The position numbers and the translations under genes are program-made. A DNA stretch of 36,110 nt from Verrucomicrobiota bacterium. Lineage in GTDB: Bacteria > Verrucomicrobiota > Verrucomicrobiia > Chthoniobacterales > UBA10450. Location of the stretch: positions 1 through 36,110 of the forward strand of contig QHPE01000163.1 of the NCBI GenBank assembly GCA_003218945.1, given 5' to 3'. A model generated the notes under the pieces. That model ran no database searches, was not told where the DNA came from, and was given only the letters and a program-made list of their open reading frames with translations. Positions 1 to 9,700 of this stretch are shown in pieces. Each line of letters opens with the position of its first letter. Positions within the stretch are counted from its first letter, which is position 1.

Positions 1-698
1 CGGCGAACTATCGCTCAGCGCTCGAGGTACTTTTCTCAAGTGGGTACGCGCGGATTCCAAGTATGCCAATGACGCGGCTGTCGCTCCGATATGAAAACTG
101 GGACGAATATTTCGGTGCACTCAGCAAGGCAACCCGAAAAGATTTGCGCCGGAAGTTTCGCAAAGCGGAGCGCGCACCGAACATTCAGATGGAAGTGGTG
201 ACCGACGTCTCGCCGTTCATTGATGAAATTTATCCGCTGTATCTGGCTGTCCACGAGCGGTCAGCATTAAAATTTGAGACACTGACGAAAGAGTATTTCC
301 GGGCAATTGGCCAACAAATGCCGGAGCGCGCCCGATTTTTTATCTGGCGACAGAACGACAAGATCGTCTCGTTCAGTTTTTGCCTTGTGTGCGGCGACGC
401 TATTTATGACGAATGCATCGGGCTTGATTACGAGGTTGCGCTCGATCTGCACCTCTATTTCTACACGCTGCGCGACATCATTTCGTGGGCGCTGCAACAA
501 CGGTTAAAATACTACTAGAGCAACCCGCTCAATTATGAGCCGAAGCTGCACTTGGATTGCGAGTTGGTTTGCCTCGACCTGTACGTCATACACACGAATC
601 CACTGCTGAATCCGATCTTTTGCCGGCTAATCAAATATCTCGGGCCGACCCGGCACGATCCAGTTTTGCGGAAGTTTCCGAATGCGCACGAGCTTTGA
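1..698 (+). pseudogene. GNAT-like acyltransferase, 5' truncated, interrupted by in-frame TAG
   Basis: The frame is open from the left edge (first complete codon at base 3) to TAG at 516-518, then continues in the same frame without another stop to TGA at 696-698. The part after the TAG (SNPLNYEPKLHLD..., ending near PVLRKFPNAHEL) looks like a natural continuation, because SNPLNYEPK follows the YY motif as in GNAT-fold / FemAB-like acyltransferases of this kind. The basic segment LSKATRKDLRRKFRKAE and the aromatic segment DLHLYFYTLRDIISW fit such a fold. I read it as one gene with a nonsense substitution, the upstream part lying outside the window. An ATG at 63 could restart translation, but the frame extends further upstream. 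The family assignment is tentative. Substrate is unknown. Confidence 0.6.
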
Positions 699-716
699 TA
701 GCGTAGCGATCACGTT

Positions 717-778
717 GGTAGGGCGGGCAGTCCTCTGCACGCCGAAAGCCCGACGCGCACGGAGTGGCGCGCCCTACC
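717..778. repeat. Palindromic intergenic repeat with GGTAGGGC ends
   Basis: The outer arms GGTAGGGC (717-724) and GCCCTACC (771-778) are perfect inverted copies, with a GC-rich interior that includes GACGCGCACGGAGTGGCGCG. The same end motif (GTAGGGC) bounds the element at 34566-34620. It lies between two same-strand genes. It resembles REP/MITE-like intergenic palindromes. No coding content. Confidence 0.6.
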
Positions 779-831
779 TATGCGTAATTCGAAATGTGTT
801 GCGGTGATTTCATCGCGCGCTACAAAAGCGG

Positions 832-1236
832 ATGCAAAATCGGCCATCCGGCTTTGGCAACCCATGGCTACAACTCGGGTTAAGCATCGCCTGCGTGTTG
901 GTCTCCGAACTTCTTTTGAAACGGGGCGCAACTGAAGTTGCCGAGCCGCAGAGCGGATTCTCCTGGACCGGAGTCAATGGGTTGGCGTCTCCGCTGGTGT
1001 GGTGGGCGATTCTTCTCATCATCGCCAGCTTCATCAGCTGGCTTTACGTGCTTCGTTACATCCCGCTCAGCATGGCTTATCCACTCTCCCGGGTGGTCGA
1101 TGTTCTTGTACCGCTGGGCTGCTGGTTTTTTTTAGCCGAACACATCTCCGGGTTACGTTGGTGCGGGATTTCGCTAGTGGTCACCGGGCTGGCATTGGTG
1201 GCCAGACCGATCGCAAAGATGGAGGAACGCCTGTGA
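832..1236 (+). CDS. Small DMT/SMR-type membrane transporter subunit A
   Basis: A 134-residue, very hydrophobic protein with four predicted membrane helices at about residues 11-27, 50-70, 78-100 and 106-125. Size and topology match the EamA/SMR-like half transporters (EmrE, ArnE/ArnF type), which work as dimers in the inner membrane. The next gene is a second protein of the same size class, overlapping by 4 bases (GTGA), so the two are probably translationally coupled and form a heterodimer. ArnE/ArnF pairs flip lipid-linked amino sugars; whether this pair does so is inference from architecture alone. Start is ATG 832 without a strong ribosome binding site. Confidence 0.75.
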   Translation: MQNRPSGFGNPWLQLGLSIACVLVSELLLKRGATEVAEPQSGFSWTGVNGLASPLVWWAILLIIASFISWLYVLRYIPLSMAYPLSRVVDVLVPLGCWFFLAEHISGLRWCGISLVVTGLALVARPIAKMEERL

Positions 1237-1577
1237 GTTTTCCCGCATTCTTCTTCATCGTTGTATCACTCGTGACGTTTGTGGCAGCGCAGCTCATCCT
1301 CAAGCGAGCGATGGAATTCTCAGCGACAAGCGGTATGAGCAACCGCTATTTCATCTCCCGCGTTGTGATCGGCGTTTTTCTTATGACGATTTCTTTTTTC
1401 CTGACGCTCGGCCTGTTACAGCGTTTCGATCTCAGTTATCTTTATCCGTTCCAAGGTTTGAGCGTTATCTTCATCACCGTACTTGCCGCAGCCGTGTTGA
1501 AGGAAAGAATAGGCGCGCGGCTTGCCATTGGCGCGCTGCTGATCACCGCTGGGATCGTCCTGGTCTCAATGAGCTAG
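1233..1577 (+). CDS. Small DMT/SMR-type membrane transporter subunit B
   Basis: Start is GTG at 1233, overlapping the TGA of the previous gene in a GTGA junction; this gives 114 residues beginning VSFPAFFFIVV. An upstream in-frame ATG exists (999) but the extension it adds runs through the preceding gene out of frame and is not hydrophobic in the right pattern. Four membrane helices are visible at about residues 4-20, 36-56, 65-85 and 93-112, with the ERIGARL(A)IGALLITAGI ending typical of EamA half domains. Together with the preceding gene it likely makes a two-subunit transporter; the substrate cannot be deduced here. Confidence 0.75.
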   Translation: MSFPAFFFIVVSLVTFVAAQLILKRAMEFSATSGMSNRYFISRVVIGVFLMTISFFLTLGLLQRFDLSYLYPFQGLSVIFITVLAAAVLKERIGARLAIGALLITAGIVLVSMS

Positions 1578-1730
1578 GACAAATCGCACCGATAGCGTTT
1601 TCGCGCCAAGTCGGTATCGATGGCAGGATTTTATTCGAGATTGACTCTTCGTGCGGACCCCGGTCGTCCAGCCTCCTAGTGTCCAGCGAAAGCGTACGAA
1701 AGAAAAGGCGAACCTCAGCGCACCCGTGGA

Positions 1731-1761
1731 AATAAAAGCGGCGGCCGCACGCGACCGCCGC
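1731..1761 (-). terminator. Intrinsic terminator of the redoxin gene
   Basis: Read on the minus strand, the stem GCGGCGG (1761-1755) pairs with CCGCCGC (1744-1738) around a 10-base loop and is followed by TTTTATT. It sits 35 bases beyond the stop codon of the minus-strand redoxin gene, so the position and polarity fit that gene. Confidence 0.8.
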
Positions 1762-1795
1762 TTGGAATTCTCCCAATTTTGTCAGCAGCGAAATT

Positions 1796-2410
1796 CTATG
1801 ACGACTTATATTTTACGGAGCAACCGTAGGGCTTCGTCTCTGGTGTGCTAACGGATTTCCCTGCCAACGATTGATCCAGAGCCGCCTTCACGTAATTGGT
1901 TGAACTCGGAATATCCGAAGGATTTGGCGTGGCTTTGCTGTCAATGGCACCATGGTAAATGATCTTCCCATCGGGATTAACGATCACCATGTTGGGTGTG
2001 TTTTTCGCGCCGTAAGCCTGGCCCGCTTTCCCGTCGGGGTCTAGAAGCAGTGCGGTTTCATGCGTCTTCCACGAGGTCGCAACCCTGTCGGCCTCTTCCG
2101 GCGTCAGGTTGCCCTGCGTACCCGGGGCATTGGAATCGATGGTCAACCAAACCACACCTTTGTCCGTGTACTCTTTCTGCAGGTTTTGCATGTTGCCGGT
2201 GCCGTAATGCTTTTTCACAAACGGACACTCTGGATTAAACCACTCGAGCACGACATATTTGCCCTTGTATTGTGAAAGCGAATGCGGCTTGCCTTTGGCA
2301 TCGGTGAGGGAAAAATCCGGCGCGGCGTTTCCAACCGGCGGTGCATCCGCGGCAAAAAGTGTAGTTCCAATCAATGATGTGACGGCGGTTAAGAGTAGTT
2401 TCATGTTCAT
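1796..2410 (-). CDS. Exported thioredoxin-fold redoxin (AhpC/TSA-like)
   Basis: 204 residues. An N-terminal signal peptide (MNMKLLLTAVTSLIGTTLFA, cut near AADAPP) is followed by a redoxin domain with APDFSLTDAKGKPHSLSQYK, the active-site strand WFNPECPFVKKHY and the TPNMVIVNPDGKI cis-proline segment. The active site shows one cysteine (ECPF) rather than CxxC; a second cysteine lies near the C terminus (YGCSVKY) and may act as resolving cysteine. These are features of periplasmic peroxiredoxin-like proteins. The DsbD-like gene directly upstream on the same strand is a plausible source of electrons. An ATG three codons in (MKLLL) is an alternative start. A hairpin terminator follows. Confidence 0.85.
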   Translation of the reverse strand: MNMKLLLTAVTSLIGTTLFAADAPPVGNAAPDFSLTDAKGKPHSLSQYKGKYVVLEWFNPECPFVKKHYGTGNMQNLQKEYTDKGVVWLTIDSNAPGTQGNLTPEEADRVATSWKTHETALLLDPDGKAGQAYGAKNTPNMVIVNPDGKIIYHGAIDSKATPNPSDIPSSTNYVKAALDQSLAGKSVSTPETKPYGCSVKYKSS

Positions 2411-2543
2411 ATGGTTGATTAGAAAACCGAGTCGCTAAGACGTTTAAAGTTCGATTAAAACAATCCTCGTGGCCGGAAAAATTTCAACGTGCAGCGATTC
2501 GATTCCCTGCGCATGCATCACGCCGCTCGCGAAAGCGCCAGCC

Positions 2544-4700
2544 TTAATATTGCGAAGCGACGCGACCCGCGACTGTTTCGAGCTTGTCCAGCAGCATACT
2601 TTTCGTGAGCAGCTCGGGAAAAACAATGGGCTCCTCGTTGTTGGCTGGATAAAGTACGTATAGCGGAACACCTGGTCGCCCGAACTGTCGCAACAACTTG
2701 GTAATCGCCGGATCGCCGTTGGTCCAGTCGGCTTTGAGTTTCACGATTCCATGACGTTGAAATGCATCTTTCACATCCTGAGCTTCGAGCACATTTGCCT
2801 CATTGAATTTGCAGGTGAGACACCAGGCGGCGGTGAAATCGACAAAAACGGTGTGGCCCTGTCCCAATTCGGCTTGCAATCGTTCAGGAGTAAACGCTTG
2901 CCAGTTCCCGGGAAGGCGTGAATCGGCGGAAGCGATTTTCGCCGACTGAAATTTGTCACCGATCAGGTAAACGCCGCTGCCGAGGACGAGCATCAGCATG
3001 AGTACGCGCACGATGGTTCGCTTCGTACCTGTGGCTGTTGGCGAAACGAACGCACCTTTCATCCAACAAGCGATACTGACCACAAGAAGAAAACAGCTCG
3101 CCCACATCGCGCCGTCCAAACCGCGCTGTGCGCCAAGGATATAAAGAAGAAACAGCAAGGTCGCCAGCAGCAGAAATCCCATGAACTGTTTCACGTGAAT
3201 CATCCATGGGCCGGGCCTCGGCACTAACCGAAGCCATGCAGGTTGGACACTCAGCAAGAGGTAAGGCGTGCTCATGCCGGCCGCGATGGCTATGAACATT
3301 GCCAGGATGATTACGGCTGATTGTGTAAACGCGAAACCCAGAGCCGTGCCGAGAAACGGTGCCGTACACGGCGTCGCCAGCACCGTTGCGAATACGCCTT
3401 GCAAGAACGAACCGAGGTAATCCTTGCGCTCGCTCGTTGAGAGCAAACTGCGCGTAACAGATTGCGGCAACCAAATCTCGAAAACACCAAATAGGTTCAG
3501 AGCGAATACGAGCACAATCACACTCAAGGCCAGAACGAAGTAAGGATTGGTGAACTGAAATCCACCCCAGGTGACGTCGCGCCCGGCTCCTTTAAGTGCA
3601 ATCAGCAGGACCGCAAGCGCGATAAACCACGCAAAAATTCCCAGCGTAAACGCGATGCCGCTTCGGAATATTTTCTGCCGGCTCTGGCCCGCTTGCTGGA
3701 TGAAGCCGAAAATCTTCAGCGAGATCACAGGCAACACACAGGGCATCAAATTCAATATCATCCCACCGAGAAACCCAAAGAGCAGAAAGGTAAAGATGCC
3801 CCGTGCGGCCGCAGGGCGAGCGGAGAGTAGCGCAGACGATCCTGTCTGCACTGCTGCCGATGCACGCGCAATCTGCCACGCCGCGCGATGTTCGCCGTTC
3901 GGTTGCTGCGCAAATACCACCAGACCTGCGATCGATGACAGATTCTTGGGCGCCGATTCAAGCGGAATGCGGAACACGATTTCGTTGTTGTTCCGCGATT
4001 GAACCGCAGGATGACCAACGATCGTGTCCTGCTCGGGCAACGGAAAAAAATCGAGTGGAGGAGATTTCGCCAACATCTCACTACTGATTTTCAGGCGGAG
4101 CTCGGACCCAACCCGGCTCCAACTGGCGGTTGCCACGTTCGGTCCCGGCCAGTTTTGCGGAACAAGCCGCCGATAACGCGCAAAAACGTCTGCGTTCGCT
4201 GGTTCACTCGAGGATGCTACGGGCAAATCCAACCGCAATGTTGCGCTGCCGGGGATACAGATTTTTTCGCACACGAGCCAATTCGCTTCGGCGGCGAGTT
4301 GCACAGACGAAACATCGAGCTTCAATGGCGGCGTGATTTCCTGCATCAGCAGGATTTCATCTTGATAGCCGTACGTCTCAATGTCCCCTGGATCGATTGT
4401 TTTTAGCGGGATCGGCCATTGGATCTCGCCGATTTTCCATCCCGGTGGCAGTTTCCATTTCATTTCGGTCGGAAGACCTGCGTCGCCGGAAAATTTCCAG
4501 TAGGTATGCCAGCCCGGGGCCATTCTCAGCAACAGGCCAACCGTGAACGGCTTACCGGGAACGAGGGCTTTCGTGTCGGCCAGAAGCTCAGCCCTAACCA
4601 GCTGTTTTCCCTGGTAGGTCTGCGCGAGGCCATGTGGCGCAATAGCAACGAGCAGCCAGAAGAGCAGCGAAAAGAGAGCAACCCGTGAGGCTAGTCTCAT
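2544..4700 (-). CDS. dsbD: DsbD-like thiol:disulfide interchange protein
   Basis: 718 residues from the ATG at 4700, which starts a signal peptide (MRLASRVALFSLLFWLLVA, cut after GLAQ). The N-terminal periplasmic domain (about 20-280) resembles the DsbD alpha/DsbC-binding region with paired cysteines in WLVCEKICIPG. The central part (about 300-580) has eight or so membrane helices with the conserved NLMPCVLPVISLK and ATPCTAPFLG cysteine-proline motifs of the CcdA/DsbD core. The C-terminal thioredoxin domain carries AAWCLTCK, cysteines at about 627 and 630. The family moves electrons from cytoplasmic thioredoxin to periplasmic proteins. The frame is open further upstream to 4814, but that stretch runs through a palindromic repeat and is unlikely to be coding. 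The exported redoxin downstream is a natural partner. Confidence 0.9.
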   Translation of the reverse strand: MRLASRVALFSLLFWLLVAIAPHGLAQTYQGKQLVRAELLADTKALVPGKPFTVGLLLRMAPGWHTYWKFSGDAGLPTEMKWKLPPGWKIGEIQWPIPLKTIDPGDIETYGYQDEILLMQEITPPLKLDVSSVQLAAEANWLVCEKICIPGSATLRLDLPVASSSEPANADVFARYRRLVPQNWPGPNVATASWSRVGSELRLKISSEMLAKSPPLDFFPLPEQDTIVGHPAVQSRNNNEIVFRIPLESAPKNLSSIAGLVVFAQQPNGEHRAAWQIARASAAVQTGSSALLSARPAAARGIFTFLLFGFLGGMILNLMPCVLPVISLKIFGFIQQAGQSRQKIFRSGIAFTLGIFAWFIALAVLLIALKGAGRDVTWGGFQFTNPYFVLALSVIVLVFALNLFGVFEIWLPQSVTRSLLSTSERKDYLGSFLQGVFATVLATPCTAPFLGTALGFAFTQSAVIILAMFIAIAAGMSTPYLLLSVQPAWLRLVPRPGPWMIHVKQFMGFLLLATLLFLLYILGAQRGLDGAMWASCFLLVVSIACWMKGAFVSPTATGTKRTIVRVLMLMLVLGSGVYLIGDKFQSAKIASADSRLPGNWQAFTPERLQAELGQGHTVFVDFTAAWCLTCKFNEANVLEAQDVKDAFQRHGIVKLKADWTNGDPAITKLLRQFGRPGVPLYVLYPANNEEPIVFPELLTKSMLLDKLETVAGRVASQY

Positions 4701-4742
4701 ATGATTACGTAGCACTCGCCGATCTGTCCGGCAATCAGTCAG

Positions 4743-4830
4743 CTGTAGCCGCTTCGCTGTGCGAAGCGTGACCGTCGATACTCCTTTTTGAACACGGGCG
4801 AACGTCGCCCACACAGAGCGACGGCTACAG
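4743..4830. repeat. Palindromic intergenic repeat with CTGTAGCCG ends
   Basis: CTGTAGCCG (4743-4751) and CGGCTACAG (4822-4830) are perfect inverted arms. Just inside the left arm lies a hairpin GCTTCG-CTGTG-CGAAGC. The element fills the gap between the dsbD-like gene and the upstream lipoprotein gene. Its arm sequence differs from the GTAGGGC group but the layout is the same. Confidence 0.6.
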
Positions 4831-4833
4831 GAC

Positions 4834-5376
4834 CTAGGGCACGATAAAAATTTTGTCAGTCCAAGGATCTTTAACTTTGGTCCCCGGAGTGTAACCGCTC
4901 ACATCCACGTACCTGCCGGTCGAATCAAATGGACTAAACACGTATCCCGGCTTGTCAGGCACCGCCTTAGCAGTTGGGAACGTCGTGGACGTAGAGGAGG
5001 CTTGCGCCGGCGACGACGGTTTTGGTTCGGGTTGCGTGGTGCCGCTGTGAGCGACAGGCGGAGTTGTTTTGGGCGGCTTTTGAGATCTTGTCGTATCAGC
5101 CTTTCGCCGTGGTTGCGGTGCCGAGGCCACCTGTGTCGATGCAGCAGGGTGGCCGGGCTGGGTCACATCGGATTCGACCGCGTCTGTCGTCCCGATCATG
5201 GTCGGCTCGTTACCGTGGCGGCGCAGAGCGTAATGCACCGGCGCGGTCGCAACGCGATAAGAACCGACTGCCACGTCGCGCGTCACGTGATATGAACTCA
5301 CAGCCACGTTGCGCGTGGTTCCGCATCCGGCGAGTAAAACTGCCCCTAACACCATCGCTCGTTCAAATAGGTTCAT
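4834..5376 (-). CDS. Proline/threonine-rich outer-surface lipoprotein
   Basis: 180 residues with a type II signal peptide: MNLFERAMVLGAVLLAGC, lipobox LAGC, lipidated cysteine at 18. A short imperfect repeat follows (VAVSSYHVTRD / VAVGSYRVATA). The middle (about 70-135) is low-complexity, rich in Pro, Thr, Ser, Ala and Lys, like a cell-wall spacer. The conserved-looking end (about 140-180) is YVFSPFDSTGRYVDVSGYTP followed by GTKVKDPWTDKIFIVP, a segment that looks like a folded tail. Family function is not known to me. It lies upstream of the dsbD-like gene on the same strand, with a palindromic repeat between, so a shared transcript is possible but not shown. Confidence 0.75.
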   Translation of the reverse strand: MNLFERAMVLGAVLLAGCGTTRNVAVSSYHVTRDVAVGSYRVATAPVHYALRRHGNEPTMIGTTDAVESDVTQPGHPAASTQVASAPQPRRKADTTRSQKPPKTTPPVAHSGTTQPEPKPSSPAQASSTSTTFPTAKAVPDKPGYVFSPFDSTGRYVDVSGYTPGTKVKDPWTDKIFIVP

Positions 5377-5413
5377 CTCGTTTGTAAGATCGTTGCCGGC
5401 GCAATCTGTTCAA

Positions 5414-6453
5414 TCATTTAATCGCGACAAAATCGCCAACCAGCATTGAAATCTCCTCGTCTGTGATGGACCACGAACACATCAGACGGTAAATGTCCGG
5501 CTCCACAAATTTATAAAATCGCCAGCCGCGCGCGTGCAGACCCCGCGCGACTTGATCCTCCAATTTGCACGAACACCGCATTCGATTCCACCGGGAATAC
5601 GTTTTCCACCCCAGCCTCATTTCTAAGGCGCTGCGCAACCTTGCGCGCCGCCTCGTTCGCGTGTCGCGCGTTTCGTAACCAGACATCTCCATTCAATAAC
5701 CCCAGCCACGGCGCGGCGAGAAAGCGCGTTTTCGAGCCGAGGTGCCCGGCTTGTTTCACCCGATATTGAAAATCCCGCGAGGATTTCTTGTCGAAGAAGA
5801 TAACCAGCTCGCCCGCAGCAACGCCATTTTTCGTTCCGCCAAAGCTGAGTACATCTACGCCCGCTTTCCAAGTGGTCGTTTTCGGCGAGCAGCCAAGCGA
5901 TGCAACGGCATTGGCAAAGCGCGCGCCGTCCATATGAAGCAACATTCTGTGCGCCCGCGCAAAGGCGCCAATCGCCTCAACTTCATCCGGCGTGTACACG
6001 GTCCCGAGCTCCGTCGCCTGTGCGATGCTATGGCGCGCATCAGGTGCCCGTGCAGCTCGACCTGTTGCGCGACGACTTTTTCTGTCTCGCCTAGGTCGAT
6101 CTTTCCGTCATTGGTTTTCGTCAAAAACAATTTGGCTCCCCGGGTATAAAACTCCATAGCGCCGCCTTCGTCCGTCTGGATGTTGGCGCGCTCGTGACAG
6201 ATCACGCCGTGGAAGGGTTGGCAAAGCTGGGCCAGACCTAGCGCGTTCGCCCCGGTGCCGGTGAACACGAAATAAACATCGCAATCGTCTTCGAAAATTT
6301 GCCGGATGCGTGCGCACACCTCTGCGGTCCATTCGTCCTCGCCGTAGGAGGGCGCATAATGGGCATTCGCTTGCTCCAAAGCTGTCCACGCCTCGGGACA
6401 AATCGCCGCCGTGTTATCACTGGCAAATCGTGACGGATCGTATCGGCGCGCAT
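5414..6453 (-). pseudogene. Threonine-aldolase/beta-eliminating lyase, three frameshifts
   Basis: Three overlapping minus-strand frames together spell one PLP-dependent fold-type I lyase. Segments in order: MRADTIRHD, then FASDNTAAICPEAW...HYAPSYGEDEWTAEV and TGTGANALGLAQL, then HSIAQATELGTVYTPDEVEA with the Schiff-base lysine in SFGGTKNG, then LEDQVARGLHARGWRFYKF to the TGA at 5414-5416. The frame changes at a TTT run (about 6425), a GGG run (about 6047) and an AAA run (about 5564). Adding one base at the first two and removing one at the third gives 347 codons, the usual size of the family. Normal enzymes cleave L-threonine or L-allo-threonine to glycine and acetaldehyde. As given it cannot be translated whole. 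Either decay or assembly errors could explain it. Confidence 0.8.
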
Positions 6454-6500
6454 CGGGTCTCTGTTACGCGAGTTTTGCCGCCTGACAATCAGCACAAAGA

Positions 6501-6548
6501 GATTGCCTGACAGCGGAGCCCTGGGCCTCCAAATCTGCCAGGCAAATC
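6501..6548. other. Imperfect hairpin in the gap before putA
   Basis: GATTGCCTGACAG (6501-6513) and CTGCCAGGCAAATC (6535-6548) form a stem with one mismatch and one bulge. The rest of the 262-base gap between the lyase remnant and putA (6454-6715) shows no open frame of note; it must hold the putA promoter, which I could not pick out with confidence. Confidence 0.35.
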
Positions 6549-6715
6549 CATCCTGTATTTGCTCCTCGAATTGAGTACAGCAGCTTCATTTCTATTTCGG
6601 AGAGAGCTGGTCGGGTGAGCGTGTTTTCAAGTAAATTTTTGCGCCTCGAAATCGCTTTTCGCGTCGATGTTCTGTTGCATTTTGCCTAACCCTCGGGCGC
6701 GGACTAACCTTCGCA

Positions 6716-9700
6716 ATGAGATCGCTCCAGAGCGACATCGAGCAGCGCGGCGCATGTATTTTTGAGCTGGTCGATAAACATCCGGAGCGATTTTTCAGCA
6801 AAGCTGGATTTTATCAGCGCCTGATGGCGCTCTCAATGCATGACGAGCGATTCAAGACGCAATTGTTCCGATTCGTCGCCGTCCTGCCATCACTGCGTCG
6901 GTCAAGTGAGATTATTCAGCATCTCGAAGAATATTTCAGCGATGGCAATGATGGTTTCCACCCACTCGTCAGCTTGGGAGTTCGCGTGGCACGCCTCGTC
7001 CCATGGATGAGCGCCGCCGTCCTGCGATGGAATGTTTCCGAGACGGCGCGCCAATTTATCGCGGGACGAAATCCGCATGACGTCATAGCGACACTGCGCA
7101 AGCGACGGGCGCAAAAAATCGGCTTCACCGTCGATGTCCTGGGCGAAGCTGTTGTGAGCGAAGCCGAGGCGGATGAATATGCAGCGCGTTATGCGGATTT
7201 ACTGGACAAACTCGCACGCGAAACAAAAGACTGGACAGACCCTCTCGGAAAAAGCGCGGAGTTTTTCCCGGTTCTAAATCTGTCAGTCAAAATCTCTGCT
7301 CTGTATTCGCAAATGAGTCCGGCCGCGCCGGCGGATGCGATCGCACATCTCTGCAGCAAGTTACGGCCGCTTCTTCGCCGCGCACGGGAGCTAGGCGCAT
7401 TTATCAACTTCGATATGGAGAGTTACGCGCTCAAAAACACTACTCTCGAGCTGTTCAAAACCACTTTGACCGAGGCGGAGTTCAAAGACTGGCCGCATGC
7501 CGGGATTGCCATCCAAGCCTATTTGCGAGATTCAGAACACGACTTGCGTGATCTCATTGAGTGGGGCCGGGCACGCGGCACGCGCTTTGCAGTCCGCCTT
7601 GTGAAAGGCGCATATTGGGATTACGAGACAACGAAATCGGGCCAGAACGGATCGAATCCTCCTGTGTTTCTTCAGAAGCCTGAAAGCGACGCAAATTTCG
7701 AGGAGCTCACGCGCGTGCTTTTTGAAAATGAGGCGATTGTTACCGCTGCATTCGGATCGCATAACATTCGCAGCATCGCGCATGCGCAGGCGGTCGCGGA
7801 CGAACTCCGGGTTGATCGGAGCCGCTTCGAGTTTCAGTTGCTTTACGGCATGGCGGGTCCGATCAAGCGCGCGCTGGTGGAAATGGGCTACCGCGTCCGC
7901 GAATACTGTCCCATTGGCGAACTGCTGCCCGGAATGGCCTATCTCGTTCGACGTCTGCTCGAGAACACGTCGAACGAAGGATTTTTGCGGGCAAAATTTG
8001 CCGGGAACGTGCCCGCGAAAGAATTGCTGCGCGACCCAAAAGAGCTGATCAAAGCCCCTGTAGCCAGGATCGCTGGATCGAACCAGAAAAATGGTGCTTC
8101 ACTTCGCGCAGCAGCTGGCGATATTTTCCGCAACGCTCCGCTTGTGAGTTTCATTTACAAAGATAGCCAGGACAAAATGGAGAGCGCATTGCGCGAAGAG
8201 CGAAAGCGCTTGGGTGAAAAGCATCCATTATACATCGGAGGAGAAAAGATTTGGACCGATCATTTGACACCCTCGGTTAATCCAGCCGAGCCAACCGAGA
8301 TTGTCGGTTACGGAACGGAAGCTGGAGTCGACGAAGCCGAGCGTGCCGTTAAGGCGGCGCGGGCGGCATTTGAAAAATGGAGATGGACCCCATTCGAGGA
8401 GCGAGCGCAATTACTGGAGCGCGCGGCCGATATCATGGAGCGCAGGCGCTACGAGCTCTCGGCAGTAGAAGTTTTCGAAGTCGGCAAGCCATGGTCTGAA
8501 GCCGACGCCGACATTCGCGAAGCGATCGATTTCTGCAGGTTCTACGCGCAGCAAATGCGGCGACTCGGACGCCCCAAACTCACGCAACAGGTGCCCGGAG
8601 AAGAGAGTTATCATCATTACTGGCCGCGTGGCGTCGCCTTTGTAATCGCGCCGTGGAATTTTCCGATCGCGATTCTCTGCGGCATGGCGTCCGCTGGAAT
8701 TGTTACGGGAAACGCCGTGATCATGAAGCCGTCCGAACAATCGATTATCTGCGGCGCCATGCTCATGCAGGTGTTCGAGGAAGCAGGCGTTCCGCCGGGG
8801 GTGTTGAATTTTCTTTCCGGGCACGGCTCTGTCGTCGGGGCGCACCTTGTCGATCACAAAGATGTCGATTTGGTCGCGTTCACCGGGTCACGGGAAGTGG
8901 GACTAAAAATTTGGGAATCCGCCGGCATCACTCGGCCGGGCCAAAGGGAGCTAAAGCGGGTGATTTGCGAAATGGGCGGTAAAAATGCCATGATCGTCGA
9001 TACCGATGCAGATCTTGACGAGACGATCATGTATTCGATTTATTCCGCCTTCGGTTTTCAGGGGCAAAAGTGCTCCGCGCTGTCGCGTTTGATTCTTCTC
9101 GAGGAAAACTACGGCCGCGTGATGGAGCGTTTAATCCCGGCGGCAGCGAGTCTTCGCATCGGAAATCCGGAGCAACCAGGTATCATGGTCGGCCCAGTCA
9201 TCGACGAGGCCGCATACAGACGCATTTTGGAATACATCGAGATCGGGAGAAAAGAAGCGACACTTGCTTTTCAGGCAAAGGAAGTCCCGCCGCGCGGCTA
9301 CTTCATTCCGCCGACAATTTTCACCGACGTGAAACCGCACATGCGAATCGCGCGCGAAGAAATTTTCGGACCGGTGTTAAGTGTGCTGAAGGTCCGCGAT
9401 CTCGACGAAGCTCTCGAAGTGGCGAATGGAACTGACTACGCGTTAACCGCCGGCTTTTTCTCGCGCAGCCCGGACAACATCGAACGCGTCAAGGCGCGAC
9501 TCGAAGCCGGCAACGTTTACATCAATCGCTCATGCACAGGCGCGATCGTCGGCCGCCATCCTTTTGGCGGGTTCAAAATGAGCGGCAGCGGCACCAAGGC
9601 CGGCGGCGAAGATTATCTTCTGCACTTTCTCGTTCCCCGTGTGGTGACGGAGAACACTAGTCGCCACGGGTTCGCCCCGGAACAGTCGCCCGAGTATGGC

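Noticed and set aside
516-518. TAG decoded as pyrrolysine
   Set aside because: No pylT/pylS genes in the window and the gene is not a known Pyl protein; a nonsense change or error is simpler.
4701-4814. N-terminal extension of the dsbD-like frame
   Set aside because: It runs through a perfect-arm palindromic repeat and lacks signal-peptide character; a proper signal peptide begins at 4700.
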